DNA of 40,303 nt from Neobacillus dielmonensis (GCF_000612665.1 NZ_HG942080.1:1-40303), one strand, 5' to 3'; shown: positions 1 to 14,008, counted from the first letter of the stretch. Notes: a model not told the origin generated them from the sequence alone. Numbers and translations are program-made.

Positions 1-14
1 TGCTGGGCGCACAT

Positions 15-43
15 AAAAAAGGCTAGCAATAATGCTAGCCTTT
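15..43 (-). terminator. Rho-independent terminator of ssrA
   Basis: An 8-bp perfect stem (GGCTAGCA/TGCTAGCC, 21-28 with 33-40) with a four-base loop is followed on the minus strand by six T residues. It lies 17 bases beyond the encoded CCA end of the tmRNA. Confidence 0.85.
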
Positions 44-59
44 GTAATCCACCTATGTA

Positions 60-419
60 TGGTGGAGACGGTGGGAATCGAACCCACGTCCAAAGATATC
101 GGCACTTAAGCTTCTACGAGTGTAGTCGATATATTGGCGCTTCGCTGAGCCTTTTGCCTATCGACAGGCGGCCGGACAGCTAGTCTGGTTGTTCTCTTCC
201 TTCATCCTCAGACGGTGGAATCCGGCGTAGCCTGCTAAGAGTGAGTCCGCTACCCTACCACACAGGCGATGGAGGGGCGAACAGCCTAAGCGCTATTAAG
301 CAGCGAAAGCTAAGTTATTGTTAGTTTTGCCAGTTATTGGCTTTGGCGTTTTAACGAGGCCGACCCCCTCGACTCGCAACCTAAGCTCGAACTACCCCTG
401 TCGAATCCGTAGCGTCCCC
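60..419 (-). ncRNA. ssrA: Transfer-messenger RNA (tmRNA, ssrA)
   Basis: tmRNA rescues ribosomes stalled on mRNAs without a stop codon, acting with SmpB. The 5' end GGGGACGCTACGGATTCGAC (419 downward) and the 3' end with a T-arm (GGTTCGATTCC) and acceptor ending GTCTCCACCA (60 upward) form the tRNA-like half, so CCA is genome-encoded. The length of 360 nt is usual for Bacillaceae. The internal reading frame starts with the typical AACTGGCAAAACTAAC and ends in tandem stops TAA TAG. Alanine is expected to be the first tag residue, supplied by the charged tmRNA itself. A promoter and a terminator flank it, so it can be made independently of smpB just upstream. The identification rests on matching the known Bacillus ssrA layout. 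Confidence 0.97.
296..331 (-). other. tmRNA proteolysis-tag reading frame
   Basis: The frame starting GGC AAA ACT reads GKTNNNLAFAA and is followed by TAA TAG. With the charging alanine the tag is AGKTNNNLAFAA. It keeps the A-G-K-T-N start of Bacillus tags and a small hydrophobic end (-AFAA) of the kind recognised by ClpXP. The body is three residues shorter than the B. subtilis tag as I remember it (AGKTNSFNQNVALAA). Confidence 0.9.
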
Positions 420-512
420 ATATAAAATGTGCTGAATGATATCAGCTAGACGTTTAGGAAACTGGCAAGTTTGTCTGAGCAAAAGATTGTGTCGCAACTT
501 GGCGACAAACTT

Positions 513-540
513 ATTATAACACACTTTAAGCATTTTTCAA
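513..540 (-). promoter_or_regulatory. Promoter of ssrA (sigma-A type)
   Basis: On the minus strand a TTGAAA -35 (535-540) and a consensus TATAAT -10 (513-518) are separated by 16 bp. Initiation near 506 would give a 5' extension of roughly 85 nt before the mature tmRNA end at 419; RNase P would be expected to remove it. The extension contains a short hairpin (GTCGC/GCGAC near 490-506). Confidence 0.75.
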
Positions 541-584
541 TTGTAAGTAACTGTAAATAAAATGGAAATCAACTACAGTACTGA

Positions 585-1052
585 CTACATCTTCTGTCGC
601 TCGCGGAAGGCACGCTCAATTTCCCGCTTCGCTTCTTTCCTCTTCAAATCTTCCCGTTTATCATAATTCTTTTTCCCTTTTGCCAATCCAATCAAAACTT
701 TGCAATATCCATTTTTAAGATAAAGCTTTAGCGGAATGATCGCAAAACCTGCTTCTTTCGAATCACCAACCAGTTTCATGATTTCCTTTTTATGAAGCAA
801 CAGCTTGCGTGTTCGTAATGGGTCATGATTATAACGGTTTCCCTGTTCATAAGGGCTGACATGCATGCCAAAAATTACGGCTTCACCGTTTTGTATTCTT
901 ACATAGGAATCTTTTAAGTTCACGCGTCCGGCACGAATTGACTTAATTTCGGTTCCTTGCAGCACGAGACCAGCCTCATAGGTTTCTTCGATAAAATAAT
1001 CATGGTACGCCTTTTTATTTTGGGCAACTGTTTTCCCTTCACCTTTTGGCAT
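585..1052 (-). CDS. smpB: SsrA-binding protein SmpB
   Basis: SmpB binds the tRNA-like domain of tmRNA and carries it into the A site of stalled ribosomes. The 155-residue product has the family length and motifs: [19 protein letters not shown] near residues 34-52, HVSPYEQGN near 64-72, the LLLHKKEI region near 84-91, and a basic tail ([18 protein letters not shown]) that inserts into the mRNA channel. The ATG at 1052 follows AGGTG at a sensible distance. It lies 91 bases downstream of rnr and just upstream of ssrA, the usual Bacillus arrangement, so a joint transcript from est or rnr is likely. A hairpin between rnr and smpB may reduce read-through. Confidence 0.97.
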   Translation of the reverse strand: MPKGEGKTVAQNKKAYHDYFIEETYEAGLVLQGTEIKSIRAGRVNLKDSYVRIQNGEAVIFGMHVSPYEQGNRYNHDPLRTRKLLLHKKEIMKLVGDSKEAGFAIIPLKLYLKNGYCKVLIGLAKGKKNYDKREDLKRKEAKREIERAFRERQKM

Positions 1053-1110
1053 TGTTTTTCACCTCATATCTATGGCTTTTATTTTAACAGAATAGACAAT
1101 CCCAGACAAT

Positions 1111-1140
1111 GAAAAGAGAGCCGTCTGGTTCGGCCCTCTT
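1111..1140 (-). terminator. Hairpin with short T-run between rnr and smpB
   Basis: On the minus strand AGAGGGCCG pairs with CGGCTCTCT, with one bulge, around the loop AACCAGA, and is followed by TTTT. It starts just after the rnr stop codon. It could be a partial terminator that lowers expression of smpB relative to rnr; no promoter for smpB is obvious in the rest of the gap. Confidence 0.5.
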
Positions 1141-1143
1141 CTA

Positions 1144-3486
1144 TCACCGTTTCTTCTTCTTTCGTTTTGTGCTTTTGTTAACCGGGACATTTTCATAATG
1201 CTTCCGTTTCTTTTTCGGTTTAGCGTTTGGACTTCCTCCGAACTCTTGCCGTCCGTTTCGTTCCCCCTGCTTATTGCGCCGCGGTTTATGGGTATCACTT
1301 CCGGTTTTAAACACCTTTGGAGCCGCTGGCCGTTCACGACGGGGAGTCCCCTTCATGCCGACAATTTCAAAGTCAATCGATCGTTCGTCCTTATTGACAT
1401 TGACGACCCGGACGGTAATTTCATCGCCGATCCGGAATACCTTCCCGGTCCGTTCGCCAATCATCGCGTAATGATGTTCATCAAAACGATAATAATCATC
1501 TGTCATATAGCTGACATGCACAAGACCTTCAATGGTGTTTTGCAGTTCGACGAACATGCCGAAGTTAGTAACGGAACTAATAATACCGTCAAACTCCTCA
1601 CCAATTTTATCAAGCATGAACTCTGCTTTTTTGAGCTCATCGGTTTCCCGCTCGGCGTCGACAGCCCTGCGTTCCATTTTTGATGAGTGTTCGGCAATAT
1701 CCGGCAGTTGTGCATCCCACTTTTGTCTTGTCGCCTCATCTACCTTACCCTCAATCAAATAAGTGCGAATCAACCGATGTACGATCGTATCCGGATAGCG
1801 GCGGATCGGTGATGTGAAGTGAGTGTAAAACTGGGTAGATAAACCAAAGTGTCCCAGGCTTTCAGGATAATATTTTGCCTGCTGCATCGAACGCAGCATG
1901 ACAGTGGATACAACCATTTCCTCCGGCTTTCCTTGCACCTCTTCAATAATTTCTTGCAATGCCCGTGGATGAACGTTGTTCGCGGTTCCTTTCACAATAT
2001 AGCCGAAGTTGGTAATAAACTCGAAAAATTTTCTAAGTTTGTCCTCCTTCGGGTCCTCGTGAATCCGGTAAATAAATGGAACATCCATCCAGTGAAAGTG
2101 TTCAGCCACCGTTTCATTGGCTGCCAGCATGAATTCCTCAATCAATCGCTCGGCAACGGACCGCTCACGGAGAACCACATCAGTCGGTTTTCCTTCTTCA
2201 TCAACTAAGACCTTTGATTCTTTAAAATCAAAATCAATCGCACCACGAGTCATCCGTTTATTGCGGAGAATCCCCGCAAGTTCCTCCATTAATTCAAACA
2301 TTGGAACAAGCGATTCATATCGTTTCCGCGTCTCTTCATCTTTTTCGACTAGAATTAGATTAACGTCATGATAGGTCATCCGTTCCGTTGTCTTGATCAC
2401 ACTTTGAAAAATTTCGTTGGAGACCACGTGACCAGCTGAGTCAATTTCCATTTCGCAGGATAACACTAGCCGGTCTACCTTAGGATTAAGCGAACAAATC
2501 CCATTGGATAATCGGTGTGGTATCATCGGGATTACTCGGTCTACTAAATAAACGCTGGTTGCCCTGTCTGCAGCCTCCCGGTCGATTGGTGTCCCTTCTT
2601 TTACATAATAGCTAACATCCGCTATATGAACCCCAAGCTTATAATTTCCATTTTCTAATTTGGTTACTGTAACGGCGTCATCCAGATCCTTTGCATCGGC
2701 TCCGTCAATTGTCACAATCACTTCATTTCGCAAGTCCCGCCGATTAGACAGTTCACTTTCATCAATTGTGTCAGGCGTTTCATTAGCCTGCTGGAGAACT
2801 TCGTCCGGAAACGCCATGGGAAGACCATGCTTATGTATTACCGAAAGAATATCCACACCTGGGTCGTTTTTATGGCCAAGGATGTTTACAACTTCCCCCT
2901 CCGCACTTTTCCTTCCCTCTGGATAGGCGGTCAGTTCGACAACCACCTTGTGTCCTTCCACTGCCCCTTTGGAAGCAGCTTTTGGAATAAAGATATCACT
3001 TGTAAACTTTTTATCATCCGGAATGACAAAGCCAAAATTTTTACTTTCTACATAAGTCCCAACGATTTGCTTTATACCTCTTTCGACAATCCGAATAACG
3101 CTGCCTTCACGGCGCTGCCCGGAAGTTTCTGATGAAACCCGAACTAAAACGATATCACCGTGCATAGCATTGTTAATTTCAGTCGGTGGTATAAAAATAT
3201 CATCCATTCCTGGTTCATCTGGTATGACAAAGGCAAACCCTTTGGCATGTCCGGTTAATTTACCGCGAATTAAGTTCATCTTTTGCGGCAAACCATAACG
3301 GTTCGCTCTTGTGCGAACGACAAGCCCTTTTTCCTCCATTTGGACAAGCGCTTTAACAAACTCTTTAAAATCAGCGGAATCCTCAATGCCGAATGCTTCT
3401 TCGAGCTCTTGAACGGTCAGCGGCTTATAAGCCTCATCCTTCATGTAATGTAAAAGCTTATCAATATGATTTTGGATCTGATCCAA
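1144..3486 (-). CDS. rnr: Ribonuclease R
   Basis: RNase R is a processive 3'-5' exoribonuclease that degrades structured RNA and the defective mRNAs freed by trans-translation. The 780-residue product has an N-terminal winged-helix region (about 1-65), two cold-shock-like OB folds (about 70-220), and the RNB catalytic domain opened by [12 protein letters not shown] with its metal-binding aspartates (about 260-590). An S1 domain (about 625-705) and a very basic tail follow. The start codon is TTG at 3486, seven bases after GGAGGG; there is no in-frame ATG at that point. Its neighbours smpB and ssrA are functional partners. The est gene lies 27 bases upstream, so the two are probably cotranscribed. 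Confidence 0.97.
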   Translation of the reverse strand: MDQIQNHIDKLLHYMKDEAYKPLTVQELEEAFGIEDSADFKEFVKALVQMEEKGLVVRTRANRYGLPQKMNLIRGKLTGHAKGFAFVIPDEPGMDDIFIPPTEINNAMHGDIVLVRVSSETSGQRREGSVIRIVERGIKQIVGTYVESKNFGFVIPDDKKFTSDIFIPKAASKGAVEGHKVVVELTAYPEGRKSAEGEVVNILGHKNDPGVDILSVIHKHGLPMAFPDEVLQQANETPDTIDESELSNRRDLRNEVIVTIDGADAKDLDDAVTVTKLENGNYKLGVHIADVSYYVKEGTPIDREAADRATSVYLVDRVIPMIPHRLSNGICSLNPKVDRLVLSCEMEIDSAGHVVSNEIFQSVIKTTERMTYHDVNLILVEKDEETRKRYESLVPMFELMEELAGILRNKRMTRGAIDFDFKESKVLVDEEGKPTDVVLRERSVAERLIEEFMLAANETVAEHFHWMDVPFIYRIHEDPKEDKLRKFFEFITNFGYIVKGTANNVHPRALQEIIEEVQGKPEEMVVSTVMLRSMQQAKYYPESLGHFGLSTQFYTHFTSPIRRYPDTIVHRLIRTYLIEGKVDEATRQKWDAQLPDIAEHSSKMERRAVDAERETDELKKAEFMLDKIGEEFDGIISSVTNFGMFVELQNTIEGLVHVSYMTDDYYRFDEHHYAMIGERTGKVFRIGDEITVRVVNVNKDERSIDFEIVGMKGTPRRERPAAPKVFKTGSDTHKPRRNKQGERNGRQEFGGSPNAKPKKKRKHYENVPVNKSTKRKKKKR

Positions 3487-3513
3487 ATGCTATCCCTCCT
3501 TATTAAGGAATTT

Positions 3514-4260
3514 TTAATCGTGCCAATCGAGCTTTTCTAAAAAGTCGTATACATCCTTATGCAGCTGCTCTTTCTCTTTATCCAATGTGATAACGTGGCT
3601 GGACTCTTCGTACCATTTTATTTGCTTTATCTCAGATTCAATACTGTTATAAATAATATTGGCACTTTCGGTATTGATCATTTTGTCGTGGCGTGCTTGG
3701 ACTACAAACGTTGGGGCATAGATCATGTCTACATTATCCCTGACATCTGCGATCAATTCTTGTAGTGTTTTCAAGGTATTCATCGGAGTCTTTTTAAACT
3801 CATTCATCTCTAATTCAATTTGTTCCTCCGATTTTCCTTCTCGTTTTTTAAACTCGCGGGCATATTCCAGCACGCCTTCATACATAATCTTTTCGCTTTT
3901 TATATGCATCGGGGCACACATCGGTACAATTCCTTTTATAGGTACAGTGTATCCCAATTTCAAAGAAAATACCCCGCCTAGGGAAAGTCCGGCGACCGCA
4001 ATTTCTTCATGACCTTTATTTTTTAAAAAATTGTATCCAGTTAATACGTCTTGCCACCAATCTTCAGGACCGGTATGAACCAGTTCTTCTGGTGGAACAC
4101 CATGGCCTTTATAATGGGGCGCGTGGCAGGTGTAGCCTTTCTTTTCGAGGAAACGCCCGAGCATTCGAACATCTGATGAGTTGCCAGTAAAGCCATGAAG
4201 CAACAAGACCGCACGCTTCCCACCTTCAAATGTAAATGGTTTTGGTAATGCTATTTTCAT
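3514..4260 (-). CDS. est: Carboxylesterase (Est30/YvaK type)
   Basis: This is an alpha/beta-hydrolase expected to split short-chain carboxylic esters in the cytoplasm. At 248 residues it matches the well-studied Geobacillus Est30 family in length and in long stretches I recall. Visible elements are HGFTG (residues 22-26, oxyanion hole), nucleophile elbow GLSLGG with Ser93, Asp192 in ARHDKM and His222 in SSHVITLD, which together give the catalytic triad. The ATG at 4260 follows AAGGAG. A weak promoter (TTCACC, 16 bp, TAAAAT at 4293-4320) lies upstream, after the secG terminator, so est-rnr may form its own unit. The natural substrate is unknown. Confidence 0.95.
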   Translation of the reverse strand: MKIALPKPFTFEGGKRAVLLLHGFTGNSSDVRMLGRFLEKKGYTCHAPHYKGHGVPPEELVHTGPEDWWQDVLTGYNFLKNKGHEEIAVAGLSLGGVFSLKLGYTVPIKGIVPMCAPMHIKSEKIMYEGVLEYAREFKKREGKSEEQIELEMNEFKKTPMNTLKTLQELIADVRDNVDMIYAPTFVVQARHDKMINTESANIIYNSIESEIKQIKWYEESSHVITLDKEKEQLHKDVYDFLEKLDWHD

Positions 4261-4380
4261 GATGTAAAACTCCTTTAGTACAATCAGTTTCTATTTTAGT
4301 TTAAGCATTACAGGGGTGAACATTCCACCAAAAAGGCTTGGCAAGAACAACTCGTCCTCTAGCTTCTAGGTCTTAGGAAC

Positions 4381-4412
4381 AAAAAAAACCTGGCTTATTT
4401 TTGCCAGGTTTC
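4381..4412 (-). terminator. Terminator of secG
   Basis: The 8-bp stem AACCTGGC/GCCAGGTT (4387-4394 with 4403-4410) is followed by a T-run on the minus strand, starting eight bases past the secG stop. Confidence 0.85.
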
Positions 4413-4420
4413 CTTTGCAT

Positions 4421-4654
4421 TTAAATCTGGAAATACGTTACTCCTAGAGCAAGCAGGAAGAATAGTACAGATAGAACGACTGTGATACGATGCAGAATTA
4501 AATCAATTCCACGCGCTTTTTGCTTGCCAAAAAGGGTTTCAGCACCACCGGAAATGGCACCAGATAAACCAGCGCTTTTACCTGATTGAAGTAAAACGAC
4601 CGCAATAAGGGCAATACTAACAATAATCAATAGAACTACTAAAAATGTATGCAT
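4421..4654 (-). CDS. secG: Preprotein translocase subunit SecG
   Basis: SecG is the small accessory subunit of the SecYEG channel in the plasma membrane. The 77-residue protein has two hydrophobic segments (about 3-22 and 53-75) around a short loop with the family pattern [24 protein letters not shown]. The ATG at 4654 follows a strong AGGAGGTGG. It is the first gene of the secG-est-rnr-smpB-ssrA neighbourhood, but a good terminator follows directly, so most transcripts may end here. Upstream is a gap of 378 bases holding a transposon-like element and the eno terminator. Confidence 0.95.
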   Translation of the reverse strand: MHTFLVVLLIIVSIALIAVVLLQSGKSAGLSGAISGGAETLFGKQKARGIDLILHRITVVLSVLFFLLALGVTYFQI

Positions 4655-4717
4655 AAGGCCACCTCCTGTAATACGTACATGCTCAATTATTTTAAATTTA
4701 TCATATTATCGTGTTTT

Positions 4718-4737
4718 TCACAATAGAAGCATTGTGA
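4718..4737. repeat. Perfect 7-bp inverted repeat upstream of secG
   Basis: TCACAAT and ATTGTGA are separated by six bases (AGAAGC), about 65 bases before the secG start. It could be an operator for a dimeric regulator or a hairpin in the 5' leader; no regulator is identified. The rest of the gap between here and the transposon-like element at 4832 shows nothing recognisable. Confidence 0.5.
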
Positions 4738-4823
4738 CAGCTTTTGGCATTGTTTCCCCTTATCTAAGACCAGAGGCTGTCTCTCCCTTTCCTACTTTCC
4801 ACGATAAAAACGAACTACTCCTT

Positions 4824-4831
4824 TAAAATAA
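4824..4831. repeat. Target-site duplication, left (TAAAATAA)
   Basis: This 8-bp sequence is identical to 4983-4990 on the other side of the element. Confidence 0.85.
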
Positions 4832-4982
4832 GACTCTGTCAAATTTGGCCGTTGATTCCGCCCCTGCCGCTTAAGCGTTCCCACGGGCGGGCCGGGGAGC
4901 CTGTTCGGCGATGAGAGCGCCTGTGGGGTCTCCCGATCCAATCAACAGAAATTAAATATCAACATGATCGGTTAACAGAACC
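4832..4982 (-). mobile_element. MITE-like element, copy 2 (151 bp)
   Basis: This non-coding element is a diverged copy, in the opposite orientation, of the one at 32752-32905. Read on the minus strand it starts GGTTCTGTTAACCGATCATG and ends CAAATTTGACAGAGTC, matching the ends of the other copy. The core keeps TGTTGATTGGA at one side and ATCAACGGCCAAATTT at the other, with a GC-rich middle. Perfect 8-bp direct repeats TAAAATAA flank it (4824-4831 and 4983-4990), the mark of transposition. It carries no ORF, so it must have been mobilised by a transposase encoded elsewhere. It landed directly next to the T-tract of the eno terminator. Confidence 0.85.
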
Positions 4983-4990
4983 TAAAATAA
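4983..4990. repeat. Target-site duplication, right (TAAAATAA)
   Basis: This 8-bp sequence is identical to 4824-4831. Its complement also forms part of the T-rich tail of the eno terminator. Confidence 0.85.
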
Positions 4991-5021
4991 AAAGGCATCC
5001 ATTTATTCATGGATGCCTTTT
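4985..5021 (-). terminator. Terminator of the glycolytic operon (after eno)
   Basis: The 12-bp stem AAAGGCATCCAT/ATGGATGCCTTT (4991-5002 with 5009-5020) is followed on the minus strand by T-rich sequence. It lies 12 bases past the eno stop. Confidence 0.9.
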
Positions 5022-5032
5022 ATCAATTGAAA

Positions 5033-9863
<4,831 letters not shown>

Positions 9864-9889
9864 CGACATGGTCCTCCTATACTTTTCAT

Positions 9890-9921
9890 AAAAAAAGGAG
9901 TGGGGGAATTCTCCCCACTCC
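9890..9921 (-). terminator. Terminator between gap and pgk
   Basis: The 9-bp GC-rich stem GGAGTGGGG/CCCCACTCC (9897-9905 with 9913-9921) is followed on the minus strand by seven T residues. It should end a large share of the cggR-gap transcripts and so raise gap relative to the distal glycolytic genes. It ends only about 27 bases before the pgk start. A weak promoter-like pair (TTAAAG, 17 bp, TATACG) lies in the 50 bases upstream. Confidence 0.85.
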
Positions 9922-9973
9922 CCGTTGGAAACACCGTATAACAGTTTGCTTTTGGAACTTTAACCCCTAAGAA

Positions 9974-11036
<1,063 letters not shown>

Positions 11037-11062
11037 TAAACCTGCATTCGGGTGATTAGCTG

Positions 11063-12085
11063 TTATCCTTTTAACAGCCTTTGTGCAGCACCTTCATCGG
11101 TAATTAAAATCGATGATTTTGGTGCTTGTTTCATATAAGCTCTAATTGCCTTTGCTTTAGATGCCCCTCCAGCTACGGCAATAACATTGGGAATCGATAT
11201 AAGATTTTCCAGTTGTAATCCAATGGTCAGGACTTTATGAACAATCTCGCCCTGCTCATTAAAATAGTAGCCGAATGCTTCCCCGACTGCCTTCCCGGCT
11301 TTTAAGTTTTCTAAAATCTCGGGACTGGATTTTCTCCGTTCAGCCATTGTCATAGCATTCCCAATACCGTGTACAACTATGTTGGCAGAATGAATTAGCT
11401 TTAACACTTCATGGATGCCTGGTTCACGGATTAAAGACTCGTAGATATTGGGACTGACCTGGTCAGGCACATAAAAAACACGATGTTTTGCATGGGAGTT
11501 TTCTGCCATTTTGGAACAAATCGTATTCGCTTGATTCTGAACATCCTCGCCTACTCCGCCGCGTGCCGGAACAAATAGTATTTCCTTATCGTTTGCTTCA
11601 GGAGATAACCTTTCGGCAACCGCAGCCATGGTGGAACCACCAGTTACAGCGATGATATTTTTTCCTATAAAAAGCTTTTTCATGCATACTGCGCAGGCCT
11701 TGCCAAGCTCACTCTTTACCATAGGCGATTCATCACTGTCACCCGGTACAATAATGACCTTTTTTATGCCAAGTCGATGTTTCAATTCCATTTCTAGTAC
11801 ATCAAAACCTTTAAGCTCCCGCATTAGCTCTTCAAGATCCTCTAGTAAATTTTTCCCCTCAGAGGTTAAACTCATTCCTACATTATTGCTATAAATAAGA
11901 TTGTGATCTTTGAGGAATTCTACCTCCGTGCGAAGAACTCTTTCCGTTAGACCAAGGCTAGAAGCTAGGCTTCTTCGACCCACCGGCTGCATAAAACCTA
12001 TGTATCGTAGTATCGAGTATCTTTTTTGCAGGACCTGAAGGAAATCTGGTAATAATCTTTTCGCAATGTCAATGAATGATTGCAC
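11063..12085 (-). CDS. cggR: Central glycolytic genes regulator CggR
   Basis: CggR is a SorC/DeoR-type repressor of the cggR-gap operon that lets go of its operator when fructose-1,6-bisphosphate is high. The 340-residue protein has an N-terminal DNA-binding winged helix (about 20-75: RYSILRYIGFMQPVGRRSLA onward). A C-terminal sugar-binding domain follows with VTGGSTMAAVAERL and the glycine-rich VIAVAGGASKAKAI. The start codon is GTG at 12085 after AAAGGAGAAGG. Its own promoter and a two-repeat CggR operator lie directly upstream, so it is autoregulated. The gap gene follows after 81 bases. Confidence 0.96.
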   Translation of the reverse strand: MQSFIDIAKRLLPDFLQVLQKRYSILRYIGFMQPVGRRSLASSLGLTERVLRTEVEFLKDHNLIYSNNVGMSLTSEGKNLLEDLEELMRELKGFDVLEMELKHRLGIKKVIIVPGDSDESPMVKSELGKACAVCMKKLFIGKNIIAVTGGSTMAAVAERLSPEANDKEILFVPARGGVGEDVQNQANTICSKMAENSHAKHRVFYVPDQVSPNIYESLIREPGIHEVLKLIHSANIVVHGIGNAMTMAERRKSSPEILENLKAGKAVGEAFGYYFNEQGEIVHKVLTIGLQLENLISIPNVIAVAGGASKAKAIRAYMKQAPKSSILITDEGAAQRLLKG

Positions 12086-12114
12086 GATAGCCTTCTCCTT
12101 TATAATATGCTGTT

Positions 12115-12151
12115 GGTCAAAAAATGTCCACCATAGACATATTATGTCCCA
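12115..12151 (-). promoter_or_regulatory. CggR operator
   Basis: On the minus strand two related direct repeats, TGGGACATAATATGTC and GGTGGACATTTTTTGACC, lie between the cggR promoter and start codon. They match the arrangement I recall for B. subtilis (GGGAC-N-TGTC type repeats placed just downstream of the promoter), where bound CggR blocks elongating RNA polymerase. Confidence 0.8.
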
Positions 12152-12187
12152 CGTAATCTAAAAAAAATCACCCCGACTACGAATTTC

Positions 12188-12216
12188 ATTGTAGCAGTAG
12201 TGATAACCAAATTCAA
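12188..12216 (-). promoter_or_regulatory. Promoter of the cggR-gap operon
   Basis: On the minus strand a TTGAAT -35 (12211-12216) and a TACAAT -10 (12188-12193) are exactly 17 bp apart. The expected start is about 30 bases upstream of the CggR operator. The -35 lies two bases past the end of the glutaredoxin-like gene, so no spare DNA separates the two units. Confidence 0.75.
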
Positions 12217-12217
12217 C

Positions 12218-12475
12218 CTATAAGTCTGAGAAATTTTCTTGTAAGCGAATTCTTATGTCGAATTTGTTAACTTGCCCAAATGCGGCTTGTTCTCCATCGA
12301 TATAGACGACTGGTATCATTAAGCCAAACCGTTCCGTTAATTCATCGTCTTCGTATATATCAATTTCCTTTAGTTCGAACGGGAATTCCTTATTCAGTTC
12401 GGCAAGCACGGCTTTCGCCTTATCGCAGAGTGGGCAGCTTTTTCTAGTATATAGTGTGATTGTAATTGGTAACAT
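12218..12475 (-). CDS. Glutaredoxin-like thioredoxin-fold protein
   Basis: This small protein of 85 residues has the dithiol motif C14-P-L-C17 at the start of the first helix (LYTRKSCPLCDKAK) and the cis-proline region VPVVYIDGEQ with V before P, as in glutaredoxins and NrdH-like proteins. It probably reduces disulfides in the cytoplasm; the partner is unknown. A longer reading frame from 12580 would overlap the end of rpoN. The ATG at 12475 after AAGGAAG gives a normal domain without overhang, so I chose it. It lies 25 bases after rpoN and is probably cotranscribed with it. No terminator is visible before the cggR promoter. Confidence 0.85.
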   Translation of the reverse strand: MLPITITLYTRKSCPLCDKAKAVLAELNKEFPFELKEIDIYEDDELTERFGLMIPVVYIDGEQAAFGQVNKFDIRIRLQENFSDL

Positions 12476-12500
12476 GTTTCTTCCTTTCTTGTTACTCGAG

Positions 12501-13823
12501 TTATTTAAATCTTTTTCTTTTAGAGGAAGAAGGTATCCCAAGTTGTTCACGGTATTTGGCAACTGTCCGCCTTGAGACATCCATCCGTTGTTCCTCTTTT
12601 AATTTCTCCATTATATCCTGGTCGGACATGGGTTTTTCCTTATTCTCATTGTCAATGATTTGACGGATCAGATTTTTCACATGTGTGGATGAAATGCTAT
12701 CTTCCTGATCCACGGATTGAATGGTGCTTGTAAAAAACGTCTTTAATGGATAGGTGCCTGTCGGTGTTTGAACATATTTTTCCCTAACCGTTCTGCTGAC
12801 AGTTGATTCATGAATATCAAGATCAGTCGCTATTTCTTTCATTGTCATCGGCACTAAAAAGGTTGCCCCTTTTTGAAAGAAGCCTGGTTGTTTTTCAACA
12901 ATCTTCATCACAACCCTCAATAAAGTTTCTTTTCTTTGTTCGATGCTTTTGACAATCCATTGATACTCCTGAACCTTTTCTTGCAAAAATGAGTTTACCT
13001 GCTGGTCTTTGTTATAAAACTGTTTATAGTAGGAATCATTGAAAGTAATTTTGGGTAGTAATTCATCCAATAATCGGATAACCAGCCCCGCCTCAGTTTG
13101 ATCCACGATCACATCAGGAACAACATAAGCAGCTGTTTCCTTTACTAATGATGCCCCCGGTTTGGGGTTTAACAGTTGAATTTGGTCAAATACATCTTGA
13201 ATTTCTTTTAATGTGACCCCAAGCTCCTTGGAAATCTGTTTCCACTTCCGTTCGGCAAACTGGAGAAAGTATCCTTGAAGAATGGTTAATGCCATTTTAT
13301 TATCAGGATCCTTCTTTTTTATTTGCAGAGTGAGACATTCTTGAAGACTTCTCGCCCCAATTCCAGCTGGTTCCAGTGTTTGAATTAGCCTTAAGCCCGC
13401 TTCTACAAACTCATAGCTGACAGAAAGCTTATCTGCAATGAGATGTAAATCCCCAGTAAAGTAACCGTTTTCATCCAGATGTTGTATTAAGTACCGAATA
13501 ATTTTTATTTGTACGGTTGATTTGAATTTCATATCTATTTGAGAAATGAGTTGTTCTTCAAGGGAAGACGACTGATCGGCAATTTGTTCAATCCAATTCT
13601 TCTCCATCTTTTGAGGTTTTCTCCGCTGCCGATCGATTAGGGGATTCACCGGCTGGACGGTAACGTTTTCCAGGTGAATGAGCGGGTTTTCAAGTGACTT
13701 ATTTTCTAAAAATGCTGTAAGTTCCTCAACGGAATACTGCAATAAGGCAATGGCTTGTGACAGCTCATGCGTCATCGACAGCTTAGTAGTTTGCTGCTGC
13801 CATAAACTTGCTTTAAACTGCAT
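12501..13823 (-). CDS. rpoN: RNA polymerase sigma-54 factor (SigL)
   Basis: Sigma-54 directs RNA polymerase to -24/-12 promoters and needs an AAA+ activator. The 440-residue protein has the glutamine-rich region I at the start (LSMTHELSQAIALLQYSVEELTAFL), a core-binding domain in the middle, a helix-turn-helix (MKEIATDLDIHESTVSRTV), and the RpoN box near the C-terminus (SRRTVAKYREQLGIP). The ATG at 13823 follows AAGGGGGG. In Bacillus it is called sigL and controls levanase, arginine and branched-chain catabolism and acetoin genes. A weak promoter (TTCCCG, 17 bp, TAAAAT at 13845-13873) lies upstream. Confidence 0.97.
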   Translation of the reverse strand: MQFKASLWQQQTTKLSMTHELSQAIALLQYSVEELTAFLENKSLENPLIHLENVTVQPVNPLIDRQRRKPQKMEKNWIEQIADQSSSLEEQLISQIDMKFKSTVQIKIIRYLIQHLDENGYFTGDLHLIADKLSVSYEFVEAGLRLIQTLEPAGIGARSLQECLTLQIKKKDPDNKMALTILQGYFLQFAERKWKQISKELGVTLKEIQDVFDQIQLLNPKPGASLVKETAAYVVPDVIVDQTEAGLVIRLLDELLPKITFNDSYYKQFYNKDQQVNSFLQEKVQEYQWIVKSIEQRKETLLRVVMKIVEKQPGFFQKGATFLVPMTMKEIATDLDIHESTVSRTVREKYVQTPTGTYPLKTFFTSTIQSVDQEDSISSTHVKNLIRQIIDNENKEKPMSDQDIMEKLKEEQRMDVSRRTVAKYREQLGIPSSSKRKRFK

Positions 13824-13895
13824 CCCAATCCCCCCTTAAAAATTATTTTACATGAAAGAGGGATTTTCGGGAACGGCATTCGAATAAAACGGCAA

Positions 13896-13934
13896 AATAA
13901 AAACCTCATGTTTCGATGAACATGAGGCTTTTAT
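13896..13934 (-). terminator. Terminator of the tRNA-Arg gene
   Basis: The 9-bp stem CCTCATGTT/AACATGAGG (13904-13912 with 13919-13927) has a 6-base loop and a T-rich tail on the minus strand, ten bases after the tRNA 3' end. Confidence 0.85.
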
Positions 13935-13936
13935 TA

Positions 13937-14008
13937 CGCCCTCGTCAGGACTCGAACCCGAATTTCAAGAACCGGAATCTTGCGTGCTATCCATTGCACC
14001 ACGAGGGC
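13937..14008 (-). tRNA. tRNA-Arg (anticodon CCG)
   Basis: The 72-nt cloverleaf has the acceptor stem GCCCTCG/CGAGGGC with discriminator G, the anticodon arm CAAGA-TTCCGGT-TCTTG with CCG (reads CGG), and a T-arm with GGTTCGAGTCC. CCA is not encoded and must be added. It stands alone between clpP, which is divergent, and rpoN, and has its own terminator. Confidence 0.95.

Noticed and set aside
1059..1337. Minus-strand frame of 92 codons between rnr and smpB
   Set aside because: It lies largely in another frame of the rnr C-terminal coding region and ends inside the smpB ribosome-binding region; it has no own ribosome-binding site.
9864..9869. Upstream ATG of pgk at 9869
   Set aside because: It is only three bases from AGGAGG; the ATG at 9863 has normal spacing and gives the usual N-terminus.
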